This document shows, piece by piece, positions 12,144-24,022 of a DNA stretch of 64,000 nt. The position numbers were made by a program, and so were the translations under genes. The stretch spans positions 5,952,001-6,016,000 of the forward strand of contig JAJTUQ010000003.1 in the NCBI GenBank assembly GCA_021399445.1. The letters are read 5' to 3'. Source of the DNA: Xylogone sp. PMI_703. Taxonomy: Eukaryota > Ascomycota > Leotiomycetes. Positions within the stretch are counted from its first letter, which is position 1; every line of letters begins with the position of its first letter. Below the pieces are notes generated by a model, which had not been told where the DNA came from, searched no databases, and saw only the letters and a list, made by a program, of their open reading frames with translations.

Positions 12144-13812
12144 AAGACCCGTACGTTGCGTCATCATCACCGGCGTGAATAATCTATGAAGTGCAAATCT
12201 ATGAAGTGGTGATCTTATATCATCAGTGAAAGAACATAAAACAGTGATATTAGTATAGGATTCAAGGCAAAGTGGAGGATAATTTCCCCTATTTGCTAGA
12301 GTTAATCTTTATATTGCCGTAATATCACCAAATATGGTTAGAGCGGGGCAGACGGTCCTGGCTGTACTCATGACAGGTCAGCTGGTGTACGGAATCCGTG
12401 GTTGGCTCAGTTGGTCCAATTCCGGCTGGTGATGCGCAACTTGCGGCCGCACCTCGAGGCTTATTAAACTGCAGCCTATGCCTCTTTGTGTCCTATAACT
12501 CGGGATAGAGTTATCATGACAAGCCGCTACCTGGATCAAGCTCAAGAAGGATTTAATCCTGGTTGGGGCCAAGCACTGCGACAATAACATCGGGGTTCCG
12601 AACCATGCGAGCGGCAAGGTTCGCAGTTTAGATTGTAATTCCTAATTCCCAACCTTGTGTAGAGAGCAAAATCAGATTTGGAAGGATTAGATACCTTGTG
12701 TGGTGCTGATAAAATACGAGGTGAATTGAAACTTTCAAATTGAGACAGTGCAGGTAATTGGGGTTAGCTGTTGTGCGAGTTTGGCTCTTAATTCGAGCGT
12801 GCTTAGAATACGGATAACTCACGTAAATCATTTATGGTAAAAATCGGCCAACCATTTTCCCTTTTGATACTAACACTGCGGCTGCTCCTGAACAGCTTGA
12901 TGTGCCGTGCCTGTTATCTTAGTTCTTACTGTACGGAGTAATCCCGAGGATTTCTTGCGTGTTGAGCGTGTCCACAGTGTCCCACAGTCCCACAGGTGCC
13001 CTTATGCATCACCAACAGGATCTGCCGTCGTATTAGAACGTCATTCCTAACGCTTACACAAGGGTGTGACAATCCATATCTCGATGAAGAATTAGTACAC
13101 AGGCACGACTCAAGCTGGTGGAGATGATCTACACTGAATTGGCATTATGGAAAATCTTACTAATGTAGCTATTTCAGTATCGCACCTAGACTCTCTAGAT
13201 TAAACTTCATCTGAAGCCAACTTTGGTAATGGAAGATCTTGTAATCTATCAATGCGTTTTCCCCAAACATCCCGAAAGGGTAAATGAAGAGGATGAGAGT
13301 TACAGGACTGGTGCGACGGACTCACAGGTATTGATGATGGCTGTGCAGCTGCCCGACATAGAAGAAACGATGCCTCTGCAAGACCGTCATACAAGCTGTC
13401 TCAGGTACCGCCGACTTAAATCCCCCTGAACGTGATGGATAATACTGTGGTAAGCTGTGGAACATCAGTATTCTTAGAAAATTGCGATTTTAGTATGCTC
13501 CATATGTAATTGTAAGATCTTTATGCGGCAGGTCCACCGTTGTTGATCGGTTCAGGGATGGAATCCTTCGTTAGCATTACTCCATCAAGGGCTCTGAATG
13601 GCTGGCACAGCTTTCTCTCCACCATTTTTCATTGGTAAGTCCATCGAATTAACAAGTTTTGTGCAGAAAACAGCAGCAAGCTGCCGTCAATAAACTTTAG
13701 GCATCCATTCGTATAAGGTTTTACAGGTGTGTCTCAATAATGAGTGACATCTCATCTATTTCTAAGACTCTACAGAGGCACGCTATTCTCTTTTTCTTCA
13801 AACATATCAAAA
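12144..13812. other. Intergenic, no gene seen
   Basis: 1.7 kb between two plus-strand genes. Roughly 12360-12620 is GC-richer than its surroundings and could be an old repeat fragment, but no coding similarity or repeat partner is seen in this window. Frames near 13.2-13.4 kb show nothing recognisable. Confidence 0.4.
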
Positions 13813-15018
13813 ATGAAGCCAATAATTACCCTAATAATTTGCTTTGCAATTCCATATCTATTTCTGTATGATTACTTTCAAATGGCGAATTACCGTGATC
13901 CAACATCCTTCTTCTTTGACCGTAGCCGCGCATATCAACGACGGTACACTCTTACCAGAACGAAACAAGCCGATGCCTTCATAGATGCTTCATACAAATC
14001 TCCCTCACATCCCCCTCCACTGCAACCTCCAACTATCTGCATTGGTGTCCCTACTGTTGCACGGAATGGTCACGAGCAATATGCGCAATGGACCATTGGC
14101 TCTCTCTTGGATGGACTTAGTTCAGAGGAACGTCAAAATATTTATCTGAGTCTCTTCATAGCGCAATCAAATCCATCTATCCATCCGACTTTTCATGAAG
14201 AATGGGCTCATACGTTACCAGATCAACTTCTCACCTACAGGAAGAACCTAGACGTCAATATCAGCGAAATTCAGACATGGGAAGAGAACAATCTCTACCG
14301 CATAAAGACTATCTTCGACTACACATACACTCTTCAAGACTGCTATGATACTGGTGCACACTATATAGCTGTAGTAGAGGGGGATGTACTGTTTGTGAAA
14401 GGGTGGTATGAGCGAATGGTATTAGCGCTTGGAGAAATTGAGGATGCCATGGCGCGTCGGCCACAGCAGAAGTGGATATACCTCCGACTATTCTACACCG
14501 AGAGACTCCTAGGATGGAATAGTCAATTCTGGCCAACATATTTATTCTGGTCGACAGTTACTTTTCTCATCCTAAACTTCTCTCTATTTACAGCCCGGGC
14601 GCACATCCGAAAGCTTCAACCAACCCTGACAAACCCGATCATCGCTCTACTATCCTGCGGTTTCCTTCCAGCCTGCATCATACTATTCTTCCTAGCCGGT
14701 AAGAACTCAGTGATGCATCTATCACCTGGAATCCACGAAATGAACAGCTTTGGATGTTGTTCGCAAGGGCTAGTCTTCCCTCGGAACATGCTGCCAGGGT
14801 TGATTCAGAAGATGCCCAATGCCCTTTCATTCAACTACCTCGCCGACTCCATGATAGAAACGATATCTGATCAGGAGGAATATATCAGGTGGGCCATAAC
14901 ACCGGCATTGCTCCAGCATATCGGTAAAGAAAGCTCGAAAGGGACAGACTTTAACAACGGAGCTGCGCGAAACTGGAATTTTGAGTTTGAGCTCTATGGC
15001 GACTCTAAGCTTCCATAG
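13813..15018 (+). CDS. PGAP4/TMEM246-like membrane glycosyltransferase
   Basis: Single exon, 401 residues, from the ATG at 13813, which directly precedes a signal anchor (IITLIICFAIPYLFLYDYF). The frame is open further upstream but without an ATG. A luminal domain follows with TICIGVPTVAR, and VVEGDVLFVKGWYERM near residue 187, an acidic DxD-like site. Two adjacent hydrophobic segments near residues 236-258 and 275-297 interrupt the catalytic domain; this inserted hairpin is the unusual hallmark of PGAP4, the Golgi GalNAc transferase that modifies GPI anchors. The C-terminal part has FGCCSQGLVFPRNMLPGL and ends in WNFEFELYGD. Fungal homologues are uncharacterised, so a role in GPI-anchor side-chain synthesis is inference from the topology and active-site pattern. 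Confidence 0.72.
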   Translation: MKPIITLIICFAIPYLFLYDYFQMANYRDPTSFFFDRSRAYQRRYTLTRTKQADAFIDASYKSPSHPPPLQPPTICIGVPTVARNGHEQYAQWTIGSLLDGLSSEERQNIYLSLFIAQSNPSIHPTFHEEWAHTLPDQLLTYRKNLDVNISEIQTWEENNLYRIKTIFDYTYTLQDCYDTGAHYIAVVEGDVLFVKGWYERMVLALGEIEDAMARRPQQKWIYLRLFYTERLLGWNSQFWPTYLFWSTVTFLILNFSLFTARAHIRKLQPTLTNPIIALLSCGFLPACIILFFLAGKNSVMHLSPGIHEMNSFGCCSQGLVFPRNMLPGLIQKMPNALSFNYLADSMIETISDQEEYIRWAITPALLQHIGKESSKGTDFNNGAARNWNFEFELYGDSKLP

Positions 15019-15685
15019 CTTATAGGTGTCTGCATGGAATCTAACGGCAAGTATATGAACGTGCTTCCTTATACAGGTTAGTGTTTCTTCTGTCATTGTC
15101 TATGTCCATAAGATTGGACCATCGCTGACCTGGGGACACTTACACAACTAGCGATACCTTGGACTACTTGTCGCACCCAACAACAGCGGAAAGACACGGA
15201 ATCATAATATTATATTTTAATTATACATGATTACTGGTTGTCCTATTTGGTGCCCGAATCCGTCGTCGTCATAATCAGAATTGGTCTACATCCGCTGCCC
15301 CGACCATTCCTATGATCCTGGTCAAATACCGCTGCATTTTTAATAACCTGAGTGGCCGCGATGGCCTCTCTTTTGGATTGTCCGTGGTTGTCGAAATTCG
15401 GTCTCCGGACTTGATATTTCCTCTATCGCCACTCTACCTCACTGTCCTTGATTAACTCTGGTAGCTCTGGCGGCAAAGTACGTTTTTGCGTTACCTCTAG
15501 CCGTAGAGTAACTGTAATAATGTTAGAACGCCAACAGAAACGCTCACAAGACATACCCAATCTATGAAATTCTCTTTCTTATCATCCTGATCTCATACTC
15601 CATGGCTCTCTGCTAACATACTACCTCGAATCATAGCTTGACTTTCATCCGGCTCCAGTTGCCCCACAGGACACTCGCGAACTCC
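15019..15685. other. Intergenic between convergent genes
   Basis: Convergent 3' regions of the glycosyltransferase and the forkhead-like gene. No gene or notable repeat seen. Confidence 0.5.
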
Positions 15686-16912
15686 CTACTTGGCTGCTTC
15701 TCCTTGAGGAGCTGATGAGGCAGCTGGGCGATTTTTTGCTGAGGTTCTGTTCTCAACAACCTCATTCTCACCTCTAAGCCTCCACAATCCTTTTCCTCCA
15801 TCACCTTGTCTTCCAGTCGTGCCGTAAGTCCTTGGCATCGGGACATTGACAAACTTGTTACATGTTGTCAACGCATGCCGAAGGGAGCTGTCATCGCCAG
15901 GATTGGTGCGATGTGCCTTACTTGGACACCATGCGACAATGCTGGAGAAGAGTTCACTCAGAGTCATTTCATGAGTGGGTGATCGAGCGAGCATGCCGTA
16001 TATCAGGTAGTTCCAGCTAGGAGATCGCTGATTGTCTGGAGACGTTGCTCCCTTGGAACTGCCACTCTTTCCTCTCTTTTCGTCCCGAGAAACCAGCCGT
16101 CCTTCTGAGTCAAGTGCTGGAGGTGGTGGAGGACCAACCTTATTAGGTGGTGCCGTGGCTTGCGGGAAGTACCCCACGATTACATGGACTTTTGCGTCAA
16201 GTCCTGGGGCTGGAGTGGCATAAACCCTGGGTACTCGTGAAGAGCTAGCTCCACTCTGACGCACTTCCGTGGCTGAAGTCAATGCCGATTCTTTGTTGTC
16301 TTCACATTTTCCATCAGGAAGCCTAGTTCTCTTTTTGGGAGGTAAAAGCTGTGGCTCTGCAGCTTGCTCTTGTGAAGCTGGGGAGTTAGGCGAGTTGATA
16401 GGCTGTGTTGCCGTTTTGTAGTCCTCTCGCTGTTTGCCTTCGCTAGCTGAGTGGTACCCTGAACATGCAGGGAAACCACCATATTGGCTAGCTAGAGAGT
16501 GCCATGTATGGAGAGACTGAGCTTCTTCTCCATGTGGGTCTGTGATCATGGTAGGTGTCCTCACGGCCGCCCTACCCTGACCACTAAAACTTCCGCTCAT
16601 GGTAGTAGATGTTATACTAGTGCCTTGGCTTCCAGAACTTGATTCATAGGACATGGAGGTTAGTATGGATGCAAAATAATAGTTATCCGTAGAGGAACTA
16701 GGAGATCTGTCAGGTTCCGGTACGGCGGACCGCGCGAGTCTATCTCTGGGCTCCAGATCTGGAGCTGGATTTAAGATCTGTGACAACGGCGCAACCCCTC
16801 TTCGTAAGCCCTGGGATTCGTTTCTGTCCGAATTTGGACCCCATTGACTTCCGTGTCCAACGAATGCAGCCCTATCACAGGGTGCTAGCGGATTTGTTCC
16901 GGTTGGAGCCAT
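15686..16912 (-). CDS. Forkhead-like winged-helix transcription factor
   Basis: Single-exon frame of 408 residues from the ATG at 16912. The first 290 residues are low-complexity, rich in Ser, Pro, Thr and Gly, with a basic patch PPKKRTRLPDGK that could be a nuclear localisation signal. Residues about 296-385 match a forkhead domain in order: SWNYLIYGMLARSP (helix 1), MTLSELFSSIVAWCP (helix 2), DDSSLRHALTTCNKFVNVP (recognition helix and strand) and GKGLWRLRGE (wing). The typical forkhead phrase WQNSIRHNLS is diverged to DDSSLRHALT, so DNA specificity may differ. An N-terminal extension spliced from upstream frames cannot be excluded. Probably a nuclear regulator; targets unknown. Confidence 0.72.
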   Translation of the reverse strand: MAPTGTNPLAPCDRAAFVGHGSQWGPNSDRNESQGLRRGVAPLSQILNPAPDLEPRDRLARSAVPEPDRSPSSSTDNYYFASILTSMSYESSSGSQGTSITSTTMSGSFSGQGRAAVRTPTMITDPHGEEAQSLHTWHSLASQYGGFPACSGYHSASEGKQREDYKTATQPINSPNSPASQEQAAEPQLLPPKKRTRLPDGKCEDNKESALTSATEVRQSGASSSRVPRVYATPAPGLDAKVHVIVGYFPQATAPPNKVGPPPPPALDSEGRLVSRDEKRGKSGSSKGATSPDNQRSPSWNYLIYGMLARSPTHEMTLSELFSSIVAWCPSKAHRTNPGDDSSLRHALTTCNKFVNVPMPRTYGTTGRQGDGGKGLWRLRGENEVVENRTSAKNRPAASSAPQGEAAK

Positions 16913-17329
16913 TCTGTGATTGCCTTAAAGAGTAAGAAGCGCCTATATAGGTTGGATATGTACTGATATACCAATGGCGCCGAAGTCAGGGACAATGAAT
17001 CAAAGACCACAGGCATTTGCACATATAAATACGAACTGTTTGTTTGGACTGAGTAGTCGAAACTATCACGAGTCAGAACCAAAATAACGTCAGCTTGATC
17101 AGATTGCAAGATCCCATAGAGCATTACCTTCTGATTCGTGCTGCCAAACATTTTCCACTTTGACCATATCATAATTCTGAACTAACATCATGTATGTAGT
17201 CGATACCTTAATGATAGACCCTTGGTAAAGCCAGTCCATGTTTAAATTTGGTGATATCAGCGTGAGACTGAGTCTCGTACTTCCGCTGGATGATGGGCGA
17301 CGTTTTAAAGGCTTTGATTCACTCATCAT
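16885..17329 (-). CDS. Possible small two-exon gene, unknown
   Basis: Two minus-strand frames look protein-like. The first runs from an ATG at 17329 (SESKPLKRRPSSSGSTRLSL, later MDWLYQGSIIK). The second reads KVMLYGILQSDQADVILVL onwards and ends at 16885, overlapping the start of the forkhead-like frame. A GT..AG intron could join them after SIIK. I do not recognise the product. It could be a separate small gene or an upstream exon region of the forkhead-like gene. Low confidence. Confidence 0.3.
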
Positions 17330-18235
17330 ATTACTGGTTCAATTTTGACAGCTAGAGAGAATGAGAGATAATAGAACTATAGTTTGCAAATAATTGCTAG
17401 TAGAATGATGCCAGGCAGAGTCTGCCATCCGGTTGAGAATACAACAACATCGTGATTGCCTATTCGGGAACGGAGCATGGAGGAACTATTACCCGGGTAA
17501 AGCATGTGAGGAAAGTACTGGCATGGTGGTACATAAATTGCCACCAAAGTCTGGCGAGCTCTGAATTACCGCCATGCCACTTACTCTGTCTACCGGGAGG
17601 AAGCCAAAGAGGATAAGTTTTCATTAAGGTAGACGTGAATAATATGAGTAGCTATTTATTATATTTAACAGTAGATATTGCAGATTTCATTGTCCAAATA
17701 TCTTTCTCACCTTCTGGAGAGAACTTTGTGCGTAATTCACTATCTCTAGATGCTAGTGAATCCTGACAATCAGCGCATTCAATGGGCAGGCCCGAAATAG
17801 ATGTGTATACCAAGAGGATTGGTCTTATTATTGCGTTAAAGAGTAATAATCAAGCTCATCTACGATTCACCAGTCAAAATTGCCAACGTCATATAGATGC
17901 CGGTTTCGCGGGAAAATAAATCGCAAGTGCGGGCAATGTGTGGGGTAGCCAAGCCTGGTTCTCCAGCAAAGTCTCACAGGGTACACGAAACTGGGGTTGC
18001 AAATGGACGGGCTTATATATACCGAGGATGCGAGATCAACGCATTTAGGCTGTCAGAGACGGAGTATCTGCTTTAGAAGTGATCAACCATGCGTCTTGGT
18101 GCTGCGTGACCGCTGCTAGAGAAAATAAATACATTGCCTCCCGAGAACCATGTGCACACAATTAGAGTTTAATAACTCCACGAACTGCCCATGTCATTTT
18201 AATCTAGCAGCCATCACAAGGCTACAACCTGAGCC
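17330..18235. other. Intergenic, divergent promoter region
   Basis: Separates a minus-strand unit from the plus-strand glycosidase gene. A TATA-like element is listed separately; no gene seen. Confidence 0.5.
18013..18022 (+). promoter_or_regulatory. TATA-like element of the glycosidase gene
   Basis: TTATATATAC lies about 215 bp upstream of the start codon in a locally GC-balanced stretch. Position and sequence fit a fungal core promoter, but AT-rich DNA makes chance matches common. Confidence 0.3.
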
Positions 18236-20553
18236 ATGAAACCCAATGCGGTTGCAGCATTATCTGGGGCTCTTCTATTACTCCTGGAGCCCGTCTCCGG
18301 CAAGATAAACCGAGAGAAAGTCGTCACCAGCTTCAACCCTGTCCGCCATGCAAGCTCAAACTCTACTCCTGCACAGGTAGGAAATGGCAACTTTGCATTC
18401 GGGGCCGATGTAACGGGTCTCCAAACCTTCCTGCCCTATGCGATCATGTCGAGTTGGGGATGGCATAACTTTTCGCTTCCTACAACAGTTAATCAAACCT
18501 CACCGTCTGATTTCACCGGCTTAGATTGGTATGCGGATTTATATAATAGATATTCAATGCCATGTACCCTATTTAAGTAAATATAACACTATTCACTAAT
18601 AACGCTAACTTTAGGTGGACTCATGGACGGTTAGTAAACTACGATCAGCCTAACCCTGCCGAAAATGACATATCAAACTGGTTGATACAAAACCCTCAGC
18701 GCCTCAATCTTGGTCGTCTTGGGTTATCCTTCAATAAAAATGGACAGCTCGATGTCACAGAAGAAGATATATTGCATGCTGTGCAGACGGTTGATCTTTA
18801 TTCCGGCACAATCACTTCACAATTCACATATCAAGGTTCACCGGTGAAAGTACAGACCTGGGTCGATCCACACTCAGATACAGTGGCTGTCAGTGTCCAG
18901 TCTGAGCTAATCCGAAGGGGTCAATTGGGGATATTCTTTGATTACCCATACCCCGACGTGAATAAGTTTGATGCCCCATTCGTAGGGGTTTGGAACCAAA
19001 CCGACTTACATACAACATCTCTGCAAAAGCTGGGTTCGCAAAATGCAAAGATCAAGCACCAGATAGATGAAACTGTTTATTATACTTCAGTTCAATGGCA
19101 AGGTAGAGCATCGATCAGTGGTCCTCTCCATAGCCCCCACAGATATATATTGCAGCCATCACGAAACGCAGGTTCTTCCCTACAATTCACGACGAACTTT
19201 TCGCCAACAGGAAGACAACCGTCCAGTTCCGTATCTAACATAGCTGCCTCGTCGAAATCCTGGTGGAAGAATTATTGGTCAACTGGTGGATTTATTGACC
19301 TTACATCCACAAAAGGTCGGTCAGCTGCTAATGCGACTGAAATTCAGCGTCGTATCATTTTATCTCAATATCTGTTGGCAATAAATGAAGCTGGTGCCTT
19401 TTCTCCACAGGAGTCTGGTCTGGTAAACAACGGCTGGTATGGTAAATTCCACATGGAGATGGTCCTCTGGCATTTGGCTCACTGGGCTAGATGGGGAAAA
19501 TGGGACCTGTTAAGTAGGAGTGTTCCAGGCATTTATAATGCCTTTCTGGATACCAGCATCCAGCGAGCCAAGGACCAGGGTTATGCTGGAGCCAGATGGG
19601 GAAAGATGAGCGACCCTACTGGGAGGAGTGCACCAGGTGAAATAAATAGCCTTCTGATTTGGCAACAGCCACATCCATTCTTCTTTGCTGAAGTTGAGTG
19701 GAAGGAGTTTGGTACCAGAGAAGTCTTGAGAAAATGGGACACTCTCTTAACTGAGACAGCTGAATTTATGACCAGCTTTGCTTGGTGGAACACAAGCACA
19801 GGTAGGTGATAATTAATATTTCCTGTGATAAACTACTGATTGTAATTTCTATTCCTACATTGAATGACAGTATTTCTGATTATGGATATAGGAGTTTATG
19901 ACCTTGGACCTCCAATGTACCCAGTTAGCGAAAATACCAATCCGAATGCAACAATAAATCCAACTTTCGAACTGGCCTATTGGCGATTTGGACTAGGAAT
20001 CGCAACCAAATGGAAACAACGCCAGCACCTTCCAGTCCCCAGTAGTTGGACTCATGTTCTCCAGAATCTGGCTCCATTACCAATTGATAATGCCACTCAA
20101 ACTTATTCTTTATATGAGGGGATATCTAATATGTGGGTTGATCCAACAACATATCAAGACCACCCAGCAATGATAGGAATATACGGCCTGCTACCTCCTC
20201 CAACAGATGGATTTGATCTGAACATTCTCCGCAACACTGCAGCTAAGATAAAGGAGATCTGGGATTTTCCATATTCTTTCGGATGGGATTTTCCTATGCT
20301 AGCTATGAACTCGGCACGTTTGGGTGAGATAGATGATGCAGTAAATTATCTCCTTCATCCTAGCTTCCAGTTTGACGATATGGGGATGCAGGTCGGTGGA
20401 AGTAGAGTTCCTACACCCTATTTCCCAGGAGCAAGCAGTCTGCTGTTGGCAGCAGCTTTTCTGGCTGGCGGGTGGGATGGTATGCATGGAAAGGCACCGG
20501 TTTTCCCAAGTGGGTGGAAGGTGCAGGTTGAGGGTTTTAGCCCGGCACTTTAG
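18236..20553 (+). CDS. Secreted six-hairpin glycosidase-like protein
   Basis: Three exons, 18236-18528, 18615-19801 and 19892-20553, give 713 residues. Residues 1-22 form a signal peptide (VAALSGALLLLLEPVSG). The first splice was chosen to give DWWTHGRLVNYDQPNPAE; a second donor, GTAAAT at about 18578, would add 17 residues and also keeps frame. The middle and C-terminal parts carry aromatic, acidic helix motifs typical of (alpha/alpha)6-barrel glycosidases of the GH65/GH95 type: GWYGKFHMEMVLWHLAHWARW, GARWGKMSDP and VYDLGPPMYPVSENT. The Glu in HMEM or one near the C-terminal motifs may be catalytic. Likely an extracellular enzyme acting on plant or microbial glycans; the exact linkage is unknown. 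It is the second six-hairpin enzyme in the window, beside the intracellular GH95. Confidence 0.82.
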
Positions 20554-20830
20554 GAGGTAATATAGTGAAATTCGTCGTAACGACTTATCAATATCAAAGA
20601 TGCTATGTGGAACGTGACGGTACAGCTGTCCCAGATATCAGAGTGAAGGAGAATTTGACATTGGAGAGTTGGCACAGCATTCAGCGATCTCAGACATCTA
20701 TGAAGTAAAATATTGAAAGGGTATTTTCCAACCTAAAATGCACATGTAACCTTTCCGCCAACACCATACATGCATACCAAAAATGAAAAGAGAAAATACC
20801 AGCCATTTCGCCCAAAACCAATCAGACCTT

Positions 20831-22789
20831 TTAGAATAACACCAGTTCATGATACTGTTCCCACCTCGTTCGAGCCCAGTTCACAGTTACTTTTGTCGGA
20901 AATCCAGCTTCCCTACTCAACTCCTCATCCATATCATTCCAGACTTTCTCCTGCATGCGACCTCCCTTGGCAAGGTTGCCGAATCCAATCGTCCTTTCGA
21001 TTATTAGCCAGCGACTACGAATGGTCATCCTATCGTCTTTGGACAATGCCACGGAACCGGCCATGGTCAAGGGGAAGACCATAAGTGATTCAACTGGGCT
21101 TCCGACGCGAATGTGGTTAAGGTTGTTGAGTATATGCTGGAGACATTCACTAGGAACCGGATGTGGAAGGTCATACCCCTCCACGATCTGGTGCAGGCGG
21201 AGAAGGCTAGCCCATTTAATCGCCAAGGCTGCATGAGCGGCTTCTCTGAGATCTCGCTCGAATACTGTCTCGGAATTTGTGGGAGCAGGGATGGTAGAGG
21301 AGGATGGGGAGGGAGCCGATGTCGAATCATCCTCCGGGTATGGCGCTGTCCAGTTCCGGAGTTTTGACTCAATCACGCTGGCCGTCTGGCGGAACCACTG
21401 ATCAAATTCGGGGTCCACACGTTCAGGTCGACGACTAGAGAGTTCAGATATCTGGCCAATTATTCGGAATAGCGGACGTGCCACTCCAAATATCGCATTA
21501 TAGTGGAGTCCCTTAGTAGAGTGTGGCGGCGCGGAGGGCGTGTCCAAGGACCTAGTACCTTCCTCAGGCCTCAGGTCCTCATGATTGATTAGTGGAGGCT
21601 TGCATTTACTAATTGTTATGATATAATCAACGTATTCAAAGACGTCGAGGAGGAATGGCCATGATGACGTATGTAAAGATAATTCTGAAGCTTGCATGTC
21701 CGCAGTAATGACCGTTTTGGCAGCATCAATATGCCAACTCCATTTCGAGGAGTTACCTTCTCGAATGTCGATGATGCAAAAGAGAAGAATAGCAGCTAGA
21801 GCTTGCTCCCTGAAGAAGCTGGTACTTAGACCAGAGGTGATAAGTTTATTTAGGGATATCAATGCTATAAACATTTAGCAGTGTGGACCAAAGTGTTGTT
21901 AGATATGCTCCTTACCTGCAGTCTGTCGATTAAGACCCCTCTGTGCTATCTCTGGATATCCACCGTTGTACTTGAGATGAGTTGCACTGAGCGCCAGAAG
22001 CGCACCCATGACCGCATTGGATGCTGACGCTAATGGCATGAGCATCTTGAGGAATGGATTGTCCCCATCAGCTGAGGCAATAGATAGCGAGCGTGAGACG
22101 ACATGAGTGTAATGATGAAAGAGGTGTTGATCCTGTCGGTTAGTAAGTTGGTCTAAGGGGTTAAGTATAAGTGCATATGGAATGGACATTGGATCCAGAG
22201 GAAGCCAGCTCAGTTTCCTCGCGGGACTCCCGCTCGGAATTTTCACTATGCCCACCTCTGTTCCAGGAGAACCAGCTTTCCCGCCCTCATGCTTGGCGTC
22301 ATCAGTGTGCTCCACGCCATCTGTCACTGATGAGGATGATGTCGCTGACGGTCGTCTTGCTAGCCACTGGTATACAGGGCGTGTCCGATATGCGACGGCC
22401 GTTTCATCAACAGGATATATACCGCCGGACGGTGAAGTTTGGTCTGGGTGGGACACTGCAGACTGCAACAACTCAGGATCGATTTTCGAGGATGGTGCAT
22501 CATCCGAAGAGGCCGATTGAGCAACAGCAGGCGATGGTGGAGATGCAGCTCCGTGTATCGTTCGAACGCATGGTAGATTGAGTCTTCGACAGTCGGAACA
22601 TTTTGGTTTTGCCTCGTCGCATTTCTTCTTTCTGTTGGAGAAACCACTCAGTCAACCATCCTCTAATAACCCAAAATCCTCTCATGTGTACCTCTTCTTA
22701 CATGTATCACAGCCAGTTCTATCGCGTCGGACCGTCACAGCTCGGTATTTCTTTCTTGGCTCAGGCAGTTCGCCATTCCCTTGCTCATT
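20831..22789 (-). CDS. Zn2Cys6 transcription factor, Fungal_trans_2 type
   Basis: Exons on the minus strand: 22692-22789 (5' limit uncertain), 21916-22631 and 20831-21864, with introns of 60 and 51 nt. The zinc cluster is split by the first intron and has canonical spacing (C-x2-C-x6-C-x6-C-x2-C-x6-C): CDTCKK joined to a basic stretch, then CDEAKPKCSDCRRLNLPC. A Ser/Pro linker follows. The remaining roughly 450 residues are helical and contain the pattern of the Fungal_trans_2 regulatory domain (DQHLFHHYTHVVSRSLS, ALLALSATHL, ASELSLHTSSWPFLLDVFEYVDYII). No in-frame ATG precedes the zinc cluster in its exon; a TAG acceptor at 22790 implies a further short 5' exon that I could not place. It diverges from the monooxygenase gene at 24.0 kb, a plausible target. 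Confidence 0.85.
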
Positions 22790-24022
22790 CTAACAAGCAA
22801 CGTCAGCCATTGGCACTTGGATTCGCACAGCAAAAGGTTCGGAAGTATGTATGTACATTGGCACTTCGATTCTGTCGACCGTGGGTTCGGAGACGAGCAC
22901 AGTCTAGCTCAAGACCTAACAATGATTAAACTAACAGTTAGTCGATGAAATCGTCTTGTCTCTACGCCAGCTAATAACGTAATGGGTATGGGGAAGGACA
23001 TACGAGCACATCGGGAGCAAGGACTCTTCCCATCACATCTCTGCTTCTGTTCTCCACAGATCCACGGTCAGCGCGGTCTCAAGGTAAATGGACCACGGGG
23101 CAAGCCCCGATCCAACAAGTCATGGGCGAGAGAGAAATGGAGAACTGACAATGGCAGAACACTGATCGCAGACATGGAGAGGCATGGCGCATGGGCGCGC
23201 ACATAAAGAGAACCTCCACCGTCGTGTGTGGTCAAGATTACCGCTACGCTGCCAATAGTGGTGCAATGGAGATTCCCTCCGTCGCATAGATGCCAGTCCG
23301 TCGCGCTTCTAATAAGCCGACGGACTGCGCTGGGCATCTGTCAGCACTGTGAAGAGGGGAGCTCCACCGCCCTTCCACCGCCAATCGTCGTAGCTCTAGC
23401 AAGACGTGGCCTTCAGAAACAGGCGGAAAAGGGGCTTTCCAATTCCCTTACTCCAGTACCAAGAGCCGTTCCTGTGGGGCGTGGTCTCGATCTTTGCCGC
23501 AAGAGGATCTGTCTCAGGGGTTCTCGCGTCCTACTTCGGAGCCTCTATGCAGGTTTTATGCTCCTGTATCCTCTTATATGCCTTTTATGCCGGGTTTATG
23601 CACTTGCACAAGGCTAGCGGAACGCCCTACGCGTATACGCAGTCTGAAGCCGATAAGAAGGTTTAATGCGCGATAATGTCATGCCTCGATGCGACGGCTG
23701 CGGAGAACTCTATCGCAAGTTCCCGTATCTTGTGGATGGCTCGGGCCAACTGTTAGCTCATTGGCACCTGATACTGTAACATCACATTGAAGATCCCTGA
23801 ACTATCCGCATTGCGGAAGGGAGCAAGAAGAGTAGAAAAATTCCTTAGTAGAGCGCGGATATTGTCATTGATGAGCTGCAGAAAGGGACCAGAAACCAAG
23901 CGACAAGGATGAAAATAAAATTTACAGAATAAATTGCGGGGACTTTTTAGCAGATTACAACAGCTCTTTCAACGTAGCAAACAGCTCATTTTATCTTCGA
24001 CCTCAATATCTCCCCAAATTCC
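22790..24022. other. Divergent intergenic region
   Basis: Lies between the zinc-cluster factor (minus) and the FAD monooxygenase (plus), and must hold the missing first exon of the factor. About 23.2-23.7 kb is GC-richer with overlapping open frames in two phases, none recognisable. It may be an old element fragment. Confidence 0.4.

Noticed and set aside
12350..12640. GC-richer segment resembling a tRNA or retroelement fragment
   Set aside because: No cloverleaf, no intact A/B box pair and no reverse transcriptase motif; no second copy in the window.
23228..23676. Overlapping plus-strand frames of 60-129 codons
   Set aside because: Hydrophobic and Arg-rich but in two phases at once, with no family motif; explained by local GC content.
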